In this document: one piece after another, positions 14,344 to 25,773 of the stretch
Position numbering within the stretch: the stretch's first letter is position 1
How the letters are laid out: every line of letters begins with the position of its first letter
NCBI GenBank assembly: GCA_022749755.1
Contig: CM040450.1
Location: 13,910,913-13,974,912, forward strand
Direction of reading: 5' to 3'
Length of the DNA stretch: 64,000 nucleotides
Source of the DNA: Azadirachta indica
Lineage: Eukaryota > Streptophyta > Magnoliopsida > Sapindales > Meliaceae
Translations under genes and position numbers: made by a program
The notes under the pieces: generated by a model
Told to the model about the DNA's origin: nothing
The model's database searches: none
What the model saw: the letters and a program-made list of their open reading frames with translations, nothing else

Positions 14344-15066
14344 ATGGAGCACAAGACTGCTGAGAAAGAAACTCATGACTTCATGAACGTGGAATCCTTT
14401 TCTCAGCTTCCTTTCATCCGTCCGGCTCCCGTTAAAGAAAAGGGCATTCGTCTTTTCGGTATAGAATTCGCCAGCAGCGGTGGAGATACAGTGACTGCCG
14501 GTGAAGACTCTGAGTCAGCTGAAACTACGGAAGAAACTACTGTGAAAGAGAACGAGAATAATGTAGATAACAATCGAAGATTTGAGTGTCATTATTGTTG
14601 CAGAAATTTTCCTACTTCTCAAGCCTTAGGAGGCCATCAAAACGCACACAAAAGAGAACGCCAACACGCAAAACGCGCCCATCTTCAGTCTGCGATGGTG
14701 CATAATTCCCTCTCTGATGCTCACATCTATGGTTTGATGAACTATAGGCTCGGGTCAGCGCCATCTGCAAACCTTACTTACCCTTCCTGGAATACTCATA
14801 CTGCAAATACTAGGTTTTACGGAAGCCATAGCTCGTTTTCTCAAGCTCCGATTAATGGAAGTCCATTGGGTTTGTGGCGAATCCCATCCGTCCAATCTCA
14901 TGCTAGTTTTAATCGTGAGCGGTCGATGAATCCCTTGCCATTGTTTGCTGCTGAAGAATTGAAACCGTCGCAGGTCGTCGGAGGCTCAAGCTCGCAAAGC
15001 AGCAGGTACGTTTATGAGTCAAAGACAAACGCACAAGACCATGTGAGTTTGGATCTACACCTGTAA
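14344..15066 (+). CDS. ZFP8: ZFP8-like single C2H2 zinc-finger transcriptional repressor
   Basis: Intronless frame of 240 residues. The single plant-type zinc finger spans residues 80-102 (C82, C85, H98, H102) and carries the QALGGH signature, flanked by the NRRFECHYC and [10 protein letters not shown] blocks. The N-terminus has the [16 protein letters not shown] block and an IRLFG motif. The C-terminus ends VSLDLHL, an EAR-type repression motif. This order matches Arabidopsis ZFP8, a nuclear regulator of the GIS/ZFP family known from gibberellin- and cytokinin-linked trichome initiation. NGSPLGLWR near residue 171 is also shared with ZFP8. The start is preceded by a CT-rich leader (about 14180-14330) and a TA tract at 14077-14105 that may supply the core promoter. 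It stands alone, with no gene within several kb upstream. The family call is firm; orthology to ZFP8 rather than a close paralogue is inference. Confidence 0.93.
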   Translation: MEHKTAEKETHDFMNVESFSQLPFIRPAPVKEKGIRLFGIEFASSGGDTVTAGEDSESAETTEETTVKENENNVDNNRRFECHYCCRNFPTSQALGGHQNAHKRERQHAKRAHLQSAMVHNSLSDAHIYGLMNYRLGSAPSANLTYPSWNTHTANTRFYGSHSSFSQAPINGSPLGLWRIPSVQSHASFNRERSMNPLPLFAAEELKPSQVVGGSSSQSSRYVYESKTNAQDHVSLDLHL

Positions 15067-15681
15067 AATTATAATTTATATTAACCTCTTCGATGAGAAA
15101 GAATTTGAGAGATTTTTTCTTTATTTTTTTCTTTAATTTTCTTTCTTGTGCAAAATGAGCCGACTGTTCATCGATCTCATCAATATCTCTAATTTAAAAA
15201 TCTCGATTTTAGTATTATTTATTATGTAAATGATATGATTTACGTGCATAACAAGAGCTTGTGATCGATCTACGCACAGTTTAAGAGTTCTTTTACGTTC
15301 TTGTTATTGTTTTCAGAAACAGATTTTTCTGTTTTCTGAAAGCAAAAACTTGTAAGAGACACTTATTTCTTCAGATATATATATATATATAGTAGATTTA
15401 ATTGTGTTTCAGATTCGTAAGAAACAGCAAAAAGCTAAGAATAATTAAGATCATGTTTCAGTAGTGCAATATATATCTATCTTCTTCCTCAGAGTGTCTC
15501 ACACGTGTGAGGAATATTATAGAAATGGGTAATCGTTTGATGCCGCATGAAGATATGGAGATACACACGTGTGCATACATATATTGCGTTTTATCGACAG
15601 GTGGGTTGAGAAAAGAGGTGAAGCATTATGATTCATCAGTGCAACAACACATGAGAAAAGCTAGATAAGGTTTTGATGTCG

Positions 15682-15711
15682 TTTCTTTCTGCATAATTTT
15701 GCAGAAAGAAA
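15682..15711. repeat. Perfect 12-bp inverted repeat with 6-nt loop
   Basis: TTTCTTTCTGCA at 15682-15693 is followed, after TAATTT, by its exact reverse complement at 15700-15711. A longer imperfect hairpin of the same flavour lies near 15311-15341. Both are about 0.3-0.6 kb downstream of the zinc-finger gene. The sequence shows a stem-loop; a role in 3'-end formation or a small RNA is not demonstrated. Confidence 0.45.
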
Positions 15712-16679
15712 ATGATACTTCCATGGCATTTTCTTTTCAGGTAATAATAATTTATTAACATGGCTTGCAAAAATTTAATGTAAATATTAATTCTCTCTTT
15801 CTTAATTTCCTCCAATACCCACCATTATTTTCGAGTGAGAGATCGAAATTAAGAGAAAATTATATATATTTTTGTATGTTTTCATATATAATATATATGT
15901 TGCAATCAAGCTTTAAATGATTTCTTATATCAGCTCAAAGAGATTAAGGGGGAACCTCTCTTCTTGTCATTTGAGAAAACTGCAGCTGAGGAAACAAAGG
16001 TGGCATTTTTGAGGCCACTTATATCATCTCTCCGTACAATTTTTGATCATATGTTTTTTTAATTGTGGGTCCTTTGGTTGATAAGAAATATATATTCATA
16101 ATTAATAAATATAACAATAAACATCAATCTATAGAGACACAATATTAAATATCTTTTCGACATGTGGGTTCTGGTTAGTTTATACTAACAAAAAATTTTG
16201 AACTAGAACAGGAGATGTAGTGTTTGAATCTCGCTTATTGCAGTTATTGTTCTATATATGTGATTTTGGGAACACTAGAGTGAAGAGGTTGGACAACTAG
16301 AATTATTACAAATCCTCATGGCTTGTAATTAAAATGACAAAACCAAACTTTATATTGAAGAAAGCTTTTATTTGTTTTATGAGAGAGATCGGTTTGAGGA
16401 GACATAAGAACATGGTAGATTGATGTAATCTTTATTTTCTTACCTTTTCTTTGTACCTTAGCTTTTATATATATGTCTGCAAGAAAGTGAGAGAAAATTA
16501 ATAATAGATAAGGAAGAGAATATAGGTGGAAAATTAATTAGCTGGTTTCCAGTGACTTAAGTGATTAAGCGGTAATGGTGGTCGAGGATTTGGAGATTTT
16601 ATATATTCTCAGGAGAGTAAGACTTAAGACAAGCAAGAAGAAGAAGTTTTTTTCCTATTTCTTTTTGGAGAATAATAAT

Positions 16680-16686
<7 letters not shown>

Positions 16687-16768
<82 letters not shown>
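16687..16768. repeat. (TAA)27 microsatellite
   Basis: Uninterrupted trinucleotide run of about 82 bases. On the reverse strand it reads as a poly-leucine frame, which is an artefact and not a gene. Its length and purity suggest it is highly polymorphic. Confidence 0.95.
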
Positions 16769-16920
16769 TGAGTGATAGTACTGAAAGCTTGCATGGGTTG
16801 TTCTCTAGTATTATGTATCTGGCAGAAAAAAAGAGGACAGCCCAGAGTTTTTGTTAGATGATAATGCATCGACATCATTCAATGAATTATTAAGAAACAA
16901 CAGATCAGAAAGCACTGAAT

Positions 16921-16961
<41 letters not shown>

Positions 16962-17950
16962 TATAAGATTTTGTATAATCTGTGATCTTCTTCAGCTTCA
17001 GTTTCAGCTTCAGCTTCAGCTTCAGCCTTCTTGTTGGGATTTGTGTTTTGTCTCTCACCCAATCCCCATTTGCATCAGCTAGATAGCTATCTAGGTTTTG
17101 CAGTTTGCTTCATTCAAGAGGCAAAAATATATATTCAACCTGGCATTTTCTGCTCCAGTACTACATATATACTCAAACCTACCTAGGGTTTTAAAAGTAT
17201 CTTTAATTTCTTGTTAAAAAATGAAAAAGAATTGAAGTTGCTCTTAGTTAAGTACACTAAGTTCTTGATTAAACTGAATTAGGGCTGCAGATTGCATGTA
17301 TTAAACTGTAAACAGTTTTAAAGTTGAATGAGTATATATTGTTTGCTTAACTAAGCCATTTAGCGTAAAAATAAATCAAACTTCATCTCAAATCTGATGT
17401 GAGCAGAATTAATTATTGAATCCCTTTTGTATGCTGAGGATTATTTTCTGTCACGTTCATGTTGAATTTGAGAAAACAGTAAATATTATTGCCATTGCTT
17501 CCACACATAGTTGGCATACCGGCAACAAAAACAGCGAATTCAGCAAAATGACAAAGGATTATTGATGTATGTAAACTGATGACTTTCAATAGCTGTGATA
17601 AGGATTTCTTCCATGATAAGTACAAGTTAGAGATCAGAAATTTGGACGCTGGAAGAAGCTTGAAAGAGATTTTGGATAGAATATTTCATTATGCAACTAA
17701 GTCCCTTGCAAAAACTATAAGATAAATCTTAGCAAATATTGAACTTTACAACGAAGTATAGTACTCTGCATAAGACTTAGTTAAGCTGCATTTGTAAGCA
17801 ACATTAACTATTTGCCAAGAAATGAGACAAAAAAAGAAAGACAAAATTTACAAGATCAGTTGGACATTAAAAAGAAAATCTACTACCAGTAAAGGTAACC
17901 CTAATGCAATCTAGCAAATTCTTAAATATCCAAAATATTTTAGTCACATC

Positions 17951-17996
<46 letters not shown>

Positions 17997-20058
17997 CAAT
18001 TAATTGCTATTTAAGTTAAACAAATTTAGTCTCAGTTTGTTGGAACAGTTGTTCTCTTACTATATACAGAAACTATTCTCCATAACTTTTTACCTGATTA
18101 TTTCTTATGTATAAAGCCACAGTAATTAATAATCGTTTCGCTGTTGTTTTCACCCTCTTATATACTATTTTTTTTTATTGGTTTCTGTTTTACCCATTTT
18201 GCTATTAAGAGATAAAGTACTATATGTTTATTTACCAGCAAAGATAAAAGGGAATTAATTTCATTTTATGTGGTGGTATGCATCAAAAGGGAAATGATAA
18301 GAATAATGCATTTATGAAGGCTTTAGGACAAACATTATTGATGAAAGGAAGTTTTCTACTCCCAGAGAAATGTGTACATAAAATTTACCAATTTCACACC
18401 AATTTAACTTTCACAAGAGACGTCCTATTTTTATGGAGTTAAATTTATCAATTCTTTTCATTTTGAATTCATAAATTTTTGTCAATCATTCCGTAGTTGG
18501 CGTATACTACCCTTTCTTTTATTTAGGTTCAATTTTATAATACCCTTTCTTTTATATTGATACTCTTGATTTTCATTAAACTTCTAATGTAATATAAATT
18601 GGTGGGTTAAATCAACATCGAAAATAATAGGCTGAGTGTTAACGTCAATCCCAACTATCAAAGACCCCACAAGTAAATGCAGAAGAGAAGGCATGTGATG
18701 TGAGGAGGAAGATGATAAAAGAAGGCAACAATAAAGACGTGTGAAGAGTAGCAAACATTACCATTAGGACCACTTTTTTCACTTATTATTTGAATTTGAT
18801 ACCAAAATAAATAAATAAATAAATAAATAAAGAGACAAGAGTAAGAGAGAAAGTTATAGAAAGTGAGAGAAAGTAGCAGTGGAATTTAAGAAACATCGGC
18901 CCACAACTCTATAAAGTTGCAAACGAGGTTGACAGTTTATGCAGTAGCCATTGCCAAAGCTTAAAAAACCCTGAGACAAGAGCTCTCTTCGGCTAGCTAA
19001 GGCTTCGGCAGCATATCCTAGCAGGTAGCTGCAAGCCTGCAACCTGTGACCTCTCGCATTCACATTCAGTGATAACACTTTTCTCTTTTGTATTCTATTG
19101 GGTAAACTTTTTTTTATACACGTGCTCCAAAACATTTACATAATTCCTTCAATTGTTCGTTTATTTTAATATCATCTCCTTGAACCAAAAATTAAATAAA
19201 TAAATTGAAAAATTATGAAAATGGTACGAATACAGAGAGGCATTGTATTGTAACATCACCCTCAATAATAATAGTAAATAAAAAAATAAAAAAATAAAAA
19301 AAGGATCTTTCTTTCGAATGAATTTATTTATGGCCTTTCAGTTTCTTCATTGATCAACAAGTCCAGGTTTTGGTTGAATTGTTTAATTAGTGCGTCTGCT
19401 CTGGACCAGCTGGTTGAACCAATATGTCTGGTCATGTGATACGTTTCAATTTCAGACAGGACAACAAATTAGGGTTTCTTGTCTATACACGTACTTGACT
19501 TTTTGACACTTATGTTCTGTGCTTTTGTGGACCAAACACACCCTGGTCGGAATTTCGTTACAATTTAACTGGTCTTAAAAATTACAAATATTGAACTTTC
19601 TTTTTCAAAATTTAAAATAAATTTCATTATATACACATTTAGAATATGTTTAGAATTGAGGCATTATTACTTTAAAGTCACAGTAACAGTGAAATAAAAT
19701 TGCAAAAGATTAAATATTAATGGAAAAAACGAATCAACTTCACTAAATATTAATGCTTACTAAATATTAAAATCTTCTTCTAAGAGAAAAGCGTATACTT
19801 GCTTAACATATACTGAAAACACTGATAATGAGAATGTCAATAAAATCAGAACCGTAAATCGTAAATCATCTGATGAGGTAATTTCTCATTTGTATTTTCT
19901 TAACTCGAGCAGTGTAAAAGTAAAAAAATAAAAATAAAAAAAAAAAATAAAGCAGAACTAGAATAGAAACAATGACAATCATCTAAAGGCCGTTGCATAT
20001 ATAACATAATGCACAGAATTGTGCAAAAACAGATTCTAGATTGTGCACCTGAAGAAAC

Positions 20059-22553
20059 TTATCTCAGTCTTTCTTGCCAAGTTTTGGAAGTGTGGGCCTC
20101 TTCGATGTGTCGAGTTAACAGTGAAATCCCGTAATGTGAGGCACTTGAGGCAGCATAATATGAAGTCACAGTGAGTTGGGCAAACTTTGGAAGTGCGTAG
20201 CCTTCAAATTAACATGTTATGAGCTTTTAAAACTGATTATGAATCCAGACTCGGATGCTTTTTCAAAATAAAAAATAACAGACAACATAAAGAATATAGA
20301 ATTAATATGTTCTTATAAATAGCTAATAAAAATAAACATAAAATTGTTTGAAAGCCAACTTAATCACTGAGATGGTATCTATATCATCTTGATTTTCAAA
20401 CAGGCAGCATGTTCTGAAAAAACAGTGATTTGCTGCTAACTTATTAGATAACAATACTCATCAGAAAGATCAAAATGCCCAAACAAAGATTAAGCAATGA
20501 GGTAAAGAACTTAAAAGAACATCAGGAATCAAAATGTTTGCCATCAACCCAATCAGCCTATCAGATGATATACAACATAAACCCTCCCCCATTACCTCCA
20601 AAGTCAGTTCACAACATTCACCCTCCAACAAAGTGTCAACCTTGTCAGGTCCGACCCATCCCCTGGTGATTCCAGTCCTGCCTATCTGTCTCCTTTGATG
20701 CTCTAGGCATCGAAATGGCAAACCACAAGATGATAACAAACTGTGCCCATTCTTATATCACTTGCAAATGCACAGCTATTACCATTACTAACCCAAAATA
20801 TTGCATCATCAGGTGATGCTTCATAACAATTCATCGTATTTCTATACAATGTAATATCATCGTACAAAGCAACAACACATAAAACACATCATATGTATTA
20901 TGGCAGACACCATAATGAAAGGTTGAAACCAGTAGATTCCTTCTGTAATGAAAGGTTGAACTACCATAGTCTAGTACATTCCTATTTTCTTTATCAGGTG
21001 CCCAGTGCAAAACAAAAGGAAGCATCTCTTCAACGTTAGAATCTTTCATCACAATTTTGAAGCACTTAACTCTGATGGAAAATGTTATTACATGGATATA
21101 AAAATTATCTGAAGGATACAATAATTTGTTATTATTCCTAGAAATTATGGAATAATATTTGTTTGAGTAAGAGAGAGACTTATACATGTAGGATTTGGGT
21201 TACTGATATAGATAAGCATTTTAGTTTCGGCCACTTTTCTGCCCCTACTAATCCCCCTACCTATCTTCTATTCATTGTCCTACATCAATTGGTAATAGGG
21301 CTTTCCTAACTAACACATCAAGCCATTCCAGCAGATAGTGAAAAGTTAAAGGGCTGTTTCTCACTAGCTATGCAAAGAACTATATTACACTACTCTACAC
21401 CAAAAGGAGGGGGAAAAGAGGAGGAACTATCCATACCTCCAAATGCAGCACTAGCACCAGAAAACATTAGAAGCAGAGGAATCTGAAAACAAAAGAGACA
21501 ACCGGAGAAAGTTAGCCGAAAAAGATGCAACTAGAAGTGAAGCGATATGAGAAAGCAACCCAATTGTGAAAGAATCACAAACTGTAATCAGGAAGGAATC
21601 ACAAACTGTAATCAGGAAGTAAAACAAACTTACACCAGTTACAAAAGGAAGCCACTTTGGTCCCTTGAGACGATTCTGGAGAAATGGGATTCCGGTATTG
21701 AAACCGTGAACTGCACTAAGCATACCACCAATACCAGAGCCAGCCTATAAGCCAAAAAGATTATTAAAAAATAATTAATTAAAAAGACTAGTGGTAGTAA
21801 ATACAAGGATTCACAAGATGTTACATTAATTTGATTGTATCTACTGGAAGCAATATCTAGAAGTTACCCACAAGAATTTAGAAAATAAATTCGTTTCAGA
21901 AATCAAAACACCAATCACTCCAAAAAGCATGAAATTGGACTACTCGTCTTTCCTTGACAAATGAAATTCAACTAGAATAATATAAACAGACATAACATAT
22001 TCAAATTTTAGAACTCTTTAATCAGAATTGCTAAGAATTGCTAAGAACAAAAGCAGTAAACCTCGCATGAATCACAAAACCCTTCTGCAAAATAATTGCT
22101 GAACGATAAATTATTCAGGTAATCCAATTGCCTCAATTAAATTTTTGTTCAAATCCCAAATTTTTCTTCCTAACGAACCAGTAGAAAACGTTGCAAATAA
22201 TATGAAGGTTCAGCCCAAAAAAAAAAACACATAATACAGAGAAACAGAAAAAATCACGGAAACTGAACTTACCACAGCTGTTGCGTCGTGTAAAACAGAA
22301 GTGATTGTCCATTCACCCTTGTCCTAAAATCAACCGAAAACAAAAACAAAAAAAAAAAACAGTGGATCATTAAAATTACATTAAATAAAAAACCGAAAAC
22401 CTGAAAAGAAAGTGAAAGAGAACGTACAGAATTAGGGTTTAAAAGAGAGAGACAACGTGGACAGCGAGGAGAACCCAGACCAGGATTCATCGTGGGATCG
22501 TGATGCAAATTCCCGCTTCTCAGTTTCTGCTCGTACACTTCTCTCGTACCCAT
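20059..22553 (-). CDS. Conserved plant small putative membrane protein, five exons
   Basis: Spliced by hand on the minus strand: exons 22428-22553, 22273-22323, 21634-21744, 21437-21482 and 20059-20201. All introns are GT-AG and the join keeps frame, giving 158 residues and a TAA stop. The N-terminus (MGTREVYEQKLRSGNLHHDP) leads to a PRCPRC pair that may be half of a metal-binding knuckle. Two hydrophobic stretches follow, at about residues 55-75 (glycine-rich, AGSGIGGMLSAVHGF) and about 91-115 (WLPFVTG then IPLLLMFSGASAAFGG). The tail holds a SYYAASSASHYGISLLTRHIEEAH block. I recognise the overall sequence as a conserved, uncharacterised plant family and can give it no function. Intron 4 is 1,235 bp; short frames inside it are not genes. 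Topology and the zinc idea are inference; the exon structure is strong. Confidence 0.85.
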
Positions 22554-22690
22554 CTTTCTCCTCCCCTCTCTCTTCTCTCGACGCCGAGTCGCAACTTTTC
22601 ACGACCCGTTAACTAGGAAAGGCTGATAATGGGCTGTTAATGGAAGGGCCGAACCCAGATAGAACGCGGGTCTCGTGTACCGAATCCGAG
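22554..22690 (-). promoter_or_regulatory. Promoter/5' UTR of the five-exon gene
   Basis: Immediately upstream of the start codon on the minus strand the DNA is GC-richer than its surroundings. It carries ATGGGCT (22629-22635) and GGGCC (22646-22650) motifs like site II elements of constitutively expressed plant genes. The leader nearest the ATG is GA-rich on the minus strand. No TATA box is obvious, which fits a housekeeping promoter. Confidence 0.45.
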
Positions 22691-22699
22691 CCAGAAGAT

Positions 22700-25080
22700 G
22701 CGGGCTCTGGAAGCCCGAATTACACACCTCGACAAATTCGAAATGAATACTAACATTTCTGTCCCTAAATTTTACCAAAAATGATACGTAAAGTCATATT
22801 TTGATATTTTTAATAAATCAATCCCTGATTTAAACTTCAGTGTTTTTTTCTTTTTTGTAAATTTCACATGAGTTTTTATGAAGGAATAAATTATTAAAAT
22901 TAAGCAACTATGAATTGGACAGCCAAACTTCTACAGGAATATAATAAGCCTTGATTTTTGTCAAAGAAAATAATTGAAATTGTCATGTTGTTACCTTTAA
23001 TTTATTTTAATCATAGACTAATAAATTAATTAGGTTAAATTTGTCTTTTCTAACTGATTAACTCTGCTCCATATCTGAGGAATATTCTTGCATATAATTA
23101 TAATCTTATCCTTCTCCCTAAAATAAATGAAACATAGCACGCCATCTTTTTAAATAAAAATAGAGACAAATATTGGATAAATTATTTAATTTATATGTTA
23201 TATTTTAATTCTCAGAAAATATAACTTAATATTAAAAACGAAATCTAAAGATTATATATATATATATATATATATCATTATAAAAAAAGGGTAATATAAC
23301 ATAATAATATTAAGTAATAAAAATATAAAATTAATGCAATTAATAGAAAAAAATAACATGAGTTATGTGGTATTTGATATTATGTTTGGATAGTCAAGTA
23401 GCTTTAAACTTTAATCTTTTGACCAGTCATAATCTGTAAAAGTTCGAGCATGCTTCGTATATTATATATAATGCTTATTTTATTATTGTATATAATATGC
23501 TTTCATTTTCTAGATAACAAAACGATATTGACAACTTAATTTGGTCCAACAAGGCAACGTATTATAATTTGCGAATCAATTAACTTAACATCCTTATCAA
23601 ATGCTAGCTTGTTTCTTGTCAATGAAAATCACATTAAAAAATAAAAATAAGCCTTTCTGTTTTTTACTTGTAATACCTTTTTTTAAAAAATAAAATCTCA
23701 TTTATCAACAATTTTTTCCCCCAAAAGTTAATTAATTAGATTATTATTTATAATAATAAGTACTAATCTAATTTTCTTTTCAATTTCAAATGATGTTTTA
23801 TTTGTCGATAAAATAAGAGAGTATAGTGAGAAAATTTTTAGAAATTACTAAAATATGTTATTTAATCAATGAATATCACATTATTTAATGAGAAAATTAA
23901 GATAATACTTTATAAATGCAATAATATATGTACATATAAATATATAAAGTCAAAGTCAAAAAAAATTTGTTAGATTTAATATATATGGTTGGATCAGTAG
24001 GCAGTAATATTAGCTATGGCTAATTAATAATTTCAGTAGATAATTATTTTTTAATAAAATGTGATTGCATGTGTAAAATTTAATGTATTTACTTTGAATT
24101 AGTTGTAATGTTAATTGTATAAGTTTTAGTTGTATTCTCAACCTTTCAATATTGCAAACTACAATTTGACAAATTCAATTCCAACCTCCCGTGGGACAAA
24201 TGGTTGTGGATTTGGACTTTTAATTATTCCATTTCTCTCTTAATGAAAATTTTGGATGCTTGATATATAAACTAATTAATTAAGTAGGAGTATTTTGAAT
24301 AAAAATTAAAGATCCAAAATTCAGAAATAATATTATTTTGGATACATATAATTATAAATATAATATTAGTCTAAAATTATATATATCAAATTTAATTTTT
24401 AGTTCATTAAATTAAATTGATAGTCTGACACCGCCCAGACATTCGTACTTTATTTGAACGATGTCTATCTTTGTGAAAATGAGAATAAATCTTGCGTCAG
24501 AATATCTGTACTTTATTTGAACGGTGTCTAGTCTCATCAAAGTGAAAATAAACCTTACGCCAGAATACCTATTTCTTATTTGAATGATATGTAACTTCAT
24601 TGAAGTGAAAATAAACCTTGCTATAAGCAATAAAGTTTGGAAACGTGCCCTCCTCTCTCATTCGGGAGGGTGGCCTCCTAAGTTTGTTGAATATTGAATA
24701 CGAATTTAAAACCTCAAAGTATTTCATTGACTTGTTGATTGGACATTCTAACTCCTCCCAAATATATTTTTAAAAAATGATGAACTAGCTAGTTAGCATA
24801 AAAATTTTAATAATGTTATTTTAATTTCATCGGGAGTTGTTGAAGAAAATAATTGGATTTTTGGTTATTCTTCAATAACTACTTATTTTAATTCTTTTTT
24901 ATTGGATGACCTCAATTACGATATCTACAACACAATAATGTGCAAATTAGTTTGCTTATCATATTAATTATTATCCCTTTAAAACACATATATAAAATTA
25001 AAAACCTTGACATTATAAAGTCTTCTCTCGGAGAACAATATCAAATTTTCTGTCCAATCAAAGCATACATATTTAATTCT
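22700..25080. other. AT-rich intergenic DNA
   Basis: No supported gene. It contains a TA tract at 23255-23275 and a 63-bp triplicated repeat at 24446-24634, described separately. A TA tract at 25085-25109 sits about 100 bp upstream of the dirigent pseudogene start. Confidence 0.55.
24446..24634. repeat. 63-bp tandem repeat, three units
   Basis: Units start near 24446, 24509 and 24572 with variants of TACTTTATTTGAACGATGT and end with GTGAAAATAAACCTTG-like sequence. Spacing is a regular 63 bp, and because 63 is a multiple of three a reverse-strand open frame survives. That frame is repetitive and not convincing as a gene. Confidence 0.65.
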
Positions 25081-25083
25081 TCT

Positions 25084-25115
<32 letters not shown>

Positions 25116-25206
25116 AAAACACGCAGAGACACGTGTAATGGTATTCCCATGCAAGCAAATTGAACGTCTTCATTAATTCCTCTTTCTCCTCCTCCATATC
25201 TCTGCA

Positions 25207-25773
25207 ATGGCGAAAACCCTAATAACATTCTTCCTTTTTCTCTTCTTCTCTTCATTTGCAGCGGCAGAATCTTATGATTTCGCGAAAACCATCTCTCCAT
25301 CTTCACATGGACTCAAAAAAGAGAAGCTGACCCACCTTCACTTCTACTTCCACGATATAATCACCGGAAAAGTCCCCACAGCCGTCAAAGTTGCTCAGGC
25401 CCCCGGCACCCAGAATTCCACCACCCTTTTCAGCCAAGTGTACGTCGCGGACGACCCGTTGACCGTCGGCCCTGATATCAACTCGAAGCGCATCGGAAGT
25501 GCTCAGGGAATCTACGCTTCCGCTGATCAGAATGAAGTTGGATTGCTAATGGTGTAGAATTTTGCTTTCACAGAAGGGAAGTTTAACGGCAGTACGTTGA
25601 GCATTTTGGGGCGGAACGCGATTTTCTCGGCAGTGAGGGAAATGTCGATCGTCGGAGGCAGCGGCGTTTTCCGGTTTGCTCGAGGATATGCTCAGGCGAG
25701 AACTCATTTCTTTGATCCCAAGACTTTGAATGCCGTTGTCGAGTATAATGTTTATGTTTTTCATTATTATTAA
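25207..25773 (+). pseudogene. Dirigent-family gene with one in-frame stop
   Basis: The frame runs 189 codons and encodes a dirigent protein from its secretion signal (residues 1 to about 20) through the [11 protein letters not shown] block, DDPLTV, the AQGIYAS block, [15 protein letters not shown] and a C-terminal VEYNVYVFH. It is broken only by a TAG at codon 117 (25555-25557). The two intact neighbours have MVMNF or MVLNF there, so one TTG-to-TAG change would suffice. Downstream codons are still in frame and intact, so the lesion is young or the stop is a sequencing error. A truncated 116-residue product would lack the C-terminal third of the beta-barrel and is unlikely to work. Dirigent proteins steer stereoselective coupling or cyclisation in the apoplast, for example in lignan or pterocarpan synthesis. 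It lies on the opposite strand to the other two copies. Confidence 0.85.

Larger units (their letters stand above)
15067..20058. other. Intergenic DNA with dense microsatellites
   Basis: No supported gene. It holds a G-box palindrome CACACGTGTG near 15500, an ACACACGTGTGC motif near 15562-15573, (TAA)27 at 16687-16768, (TG)15 at 16929-16958, a TTCAGC hexanucleotide run at 16990-17027, and TA followed by GTAT repeats at 17950-17996. The block around 18880-19090 is less AT-rich and has a reverse-strand frame of 93 codons, but matches nothing I know. Confidence 0.5.

Noticed and set aside
16681..16878. Reverse-strand frame with a long poly-leucine tail
   Set aside because: It is the reverse reading of the (TAA)27 microsatellite.
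18854..19135. 93-codon reverse-strand frame in a less AT-rich block
   Set aside because: No recognisable domain, no splice partners found, and no family match from reading; left as unexplained DNA.
20470..21187. Open frames on both strands within 20.4-21.2 kb
   Set aside because: They lie inside intron 4 of the five-exon minus-strand gene and show no domain.
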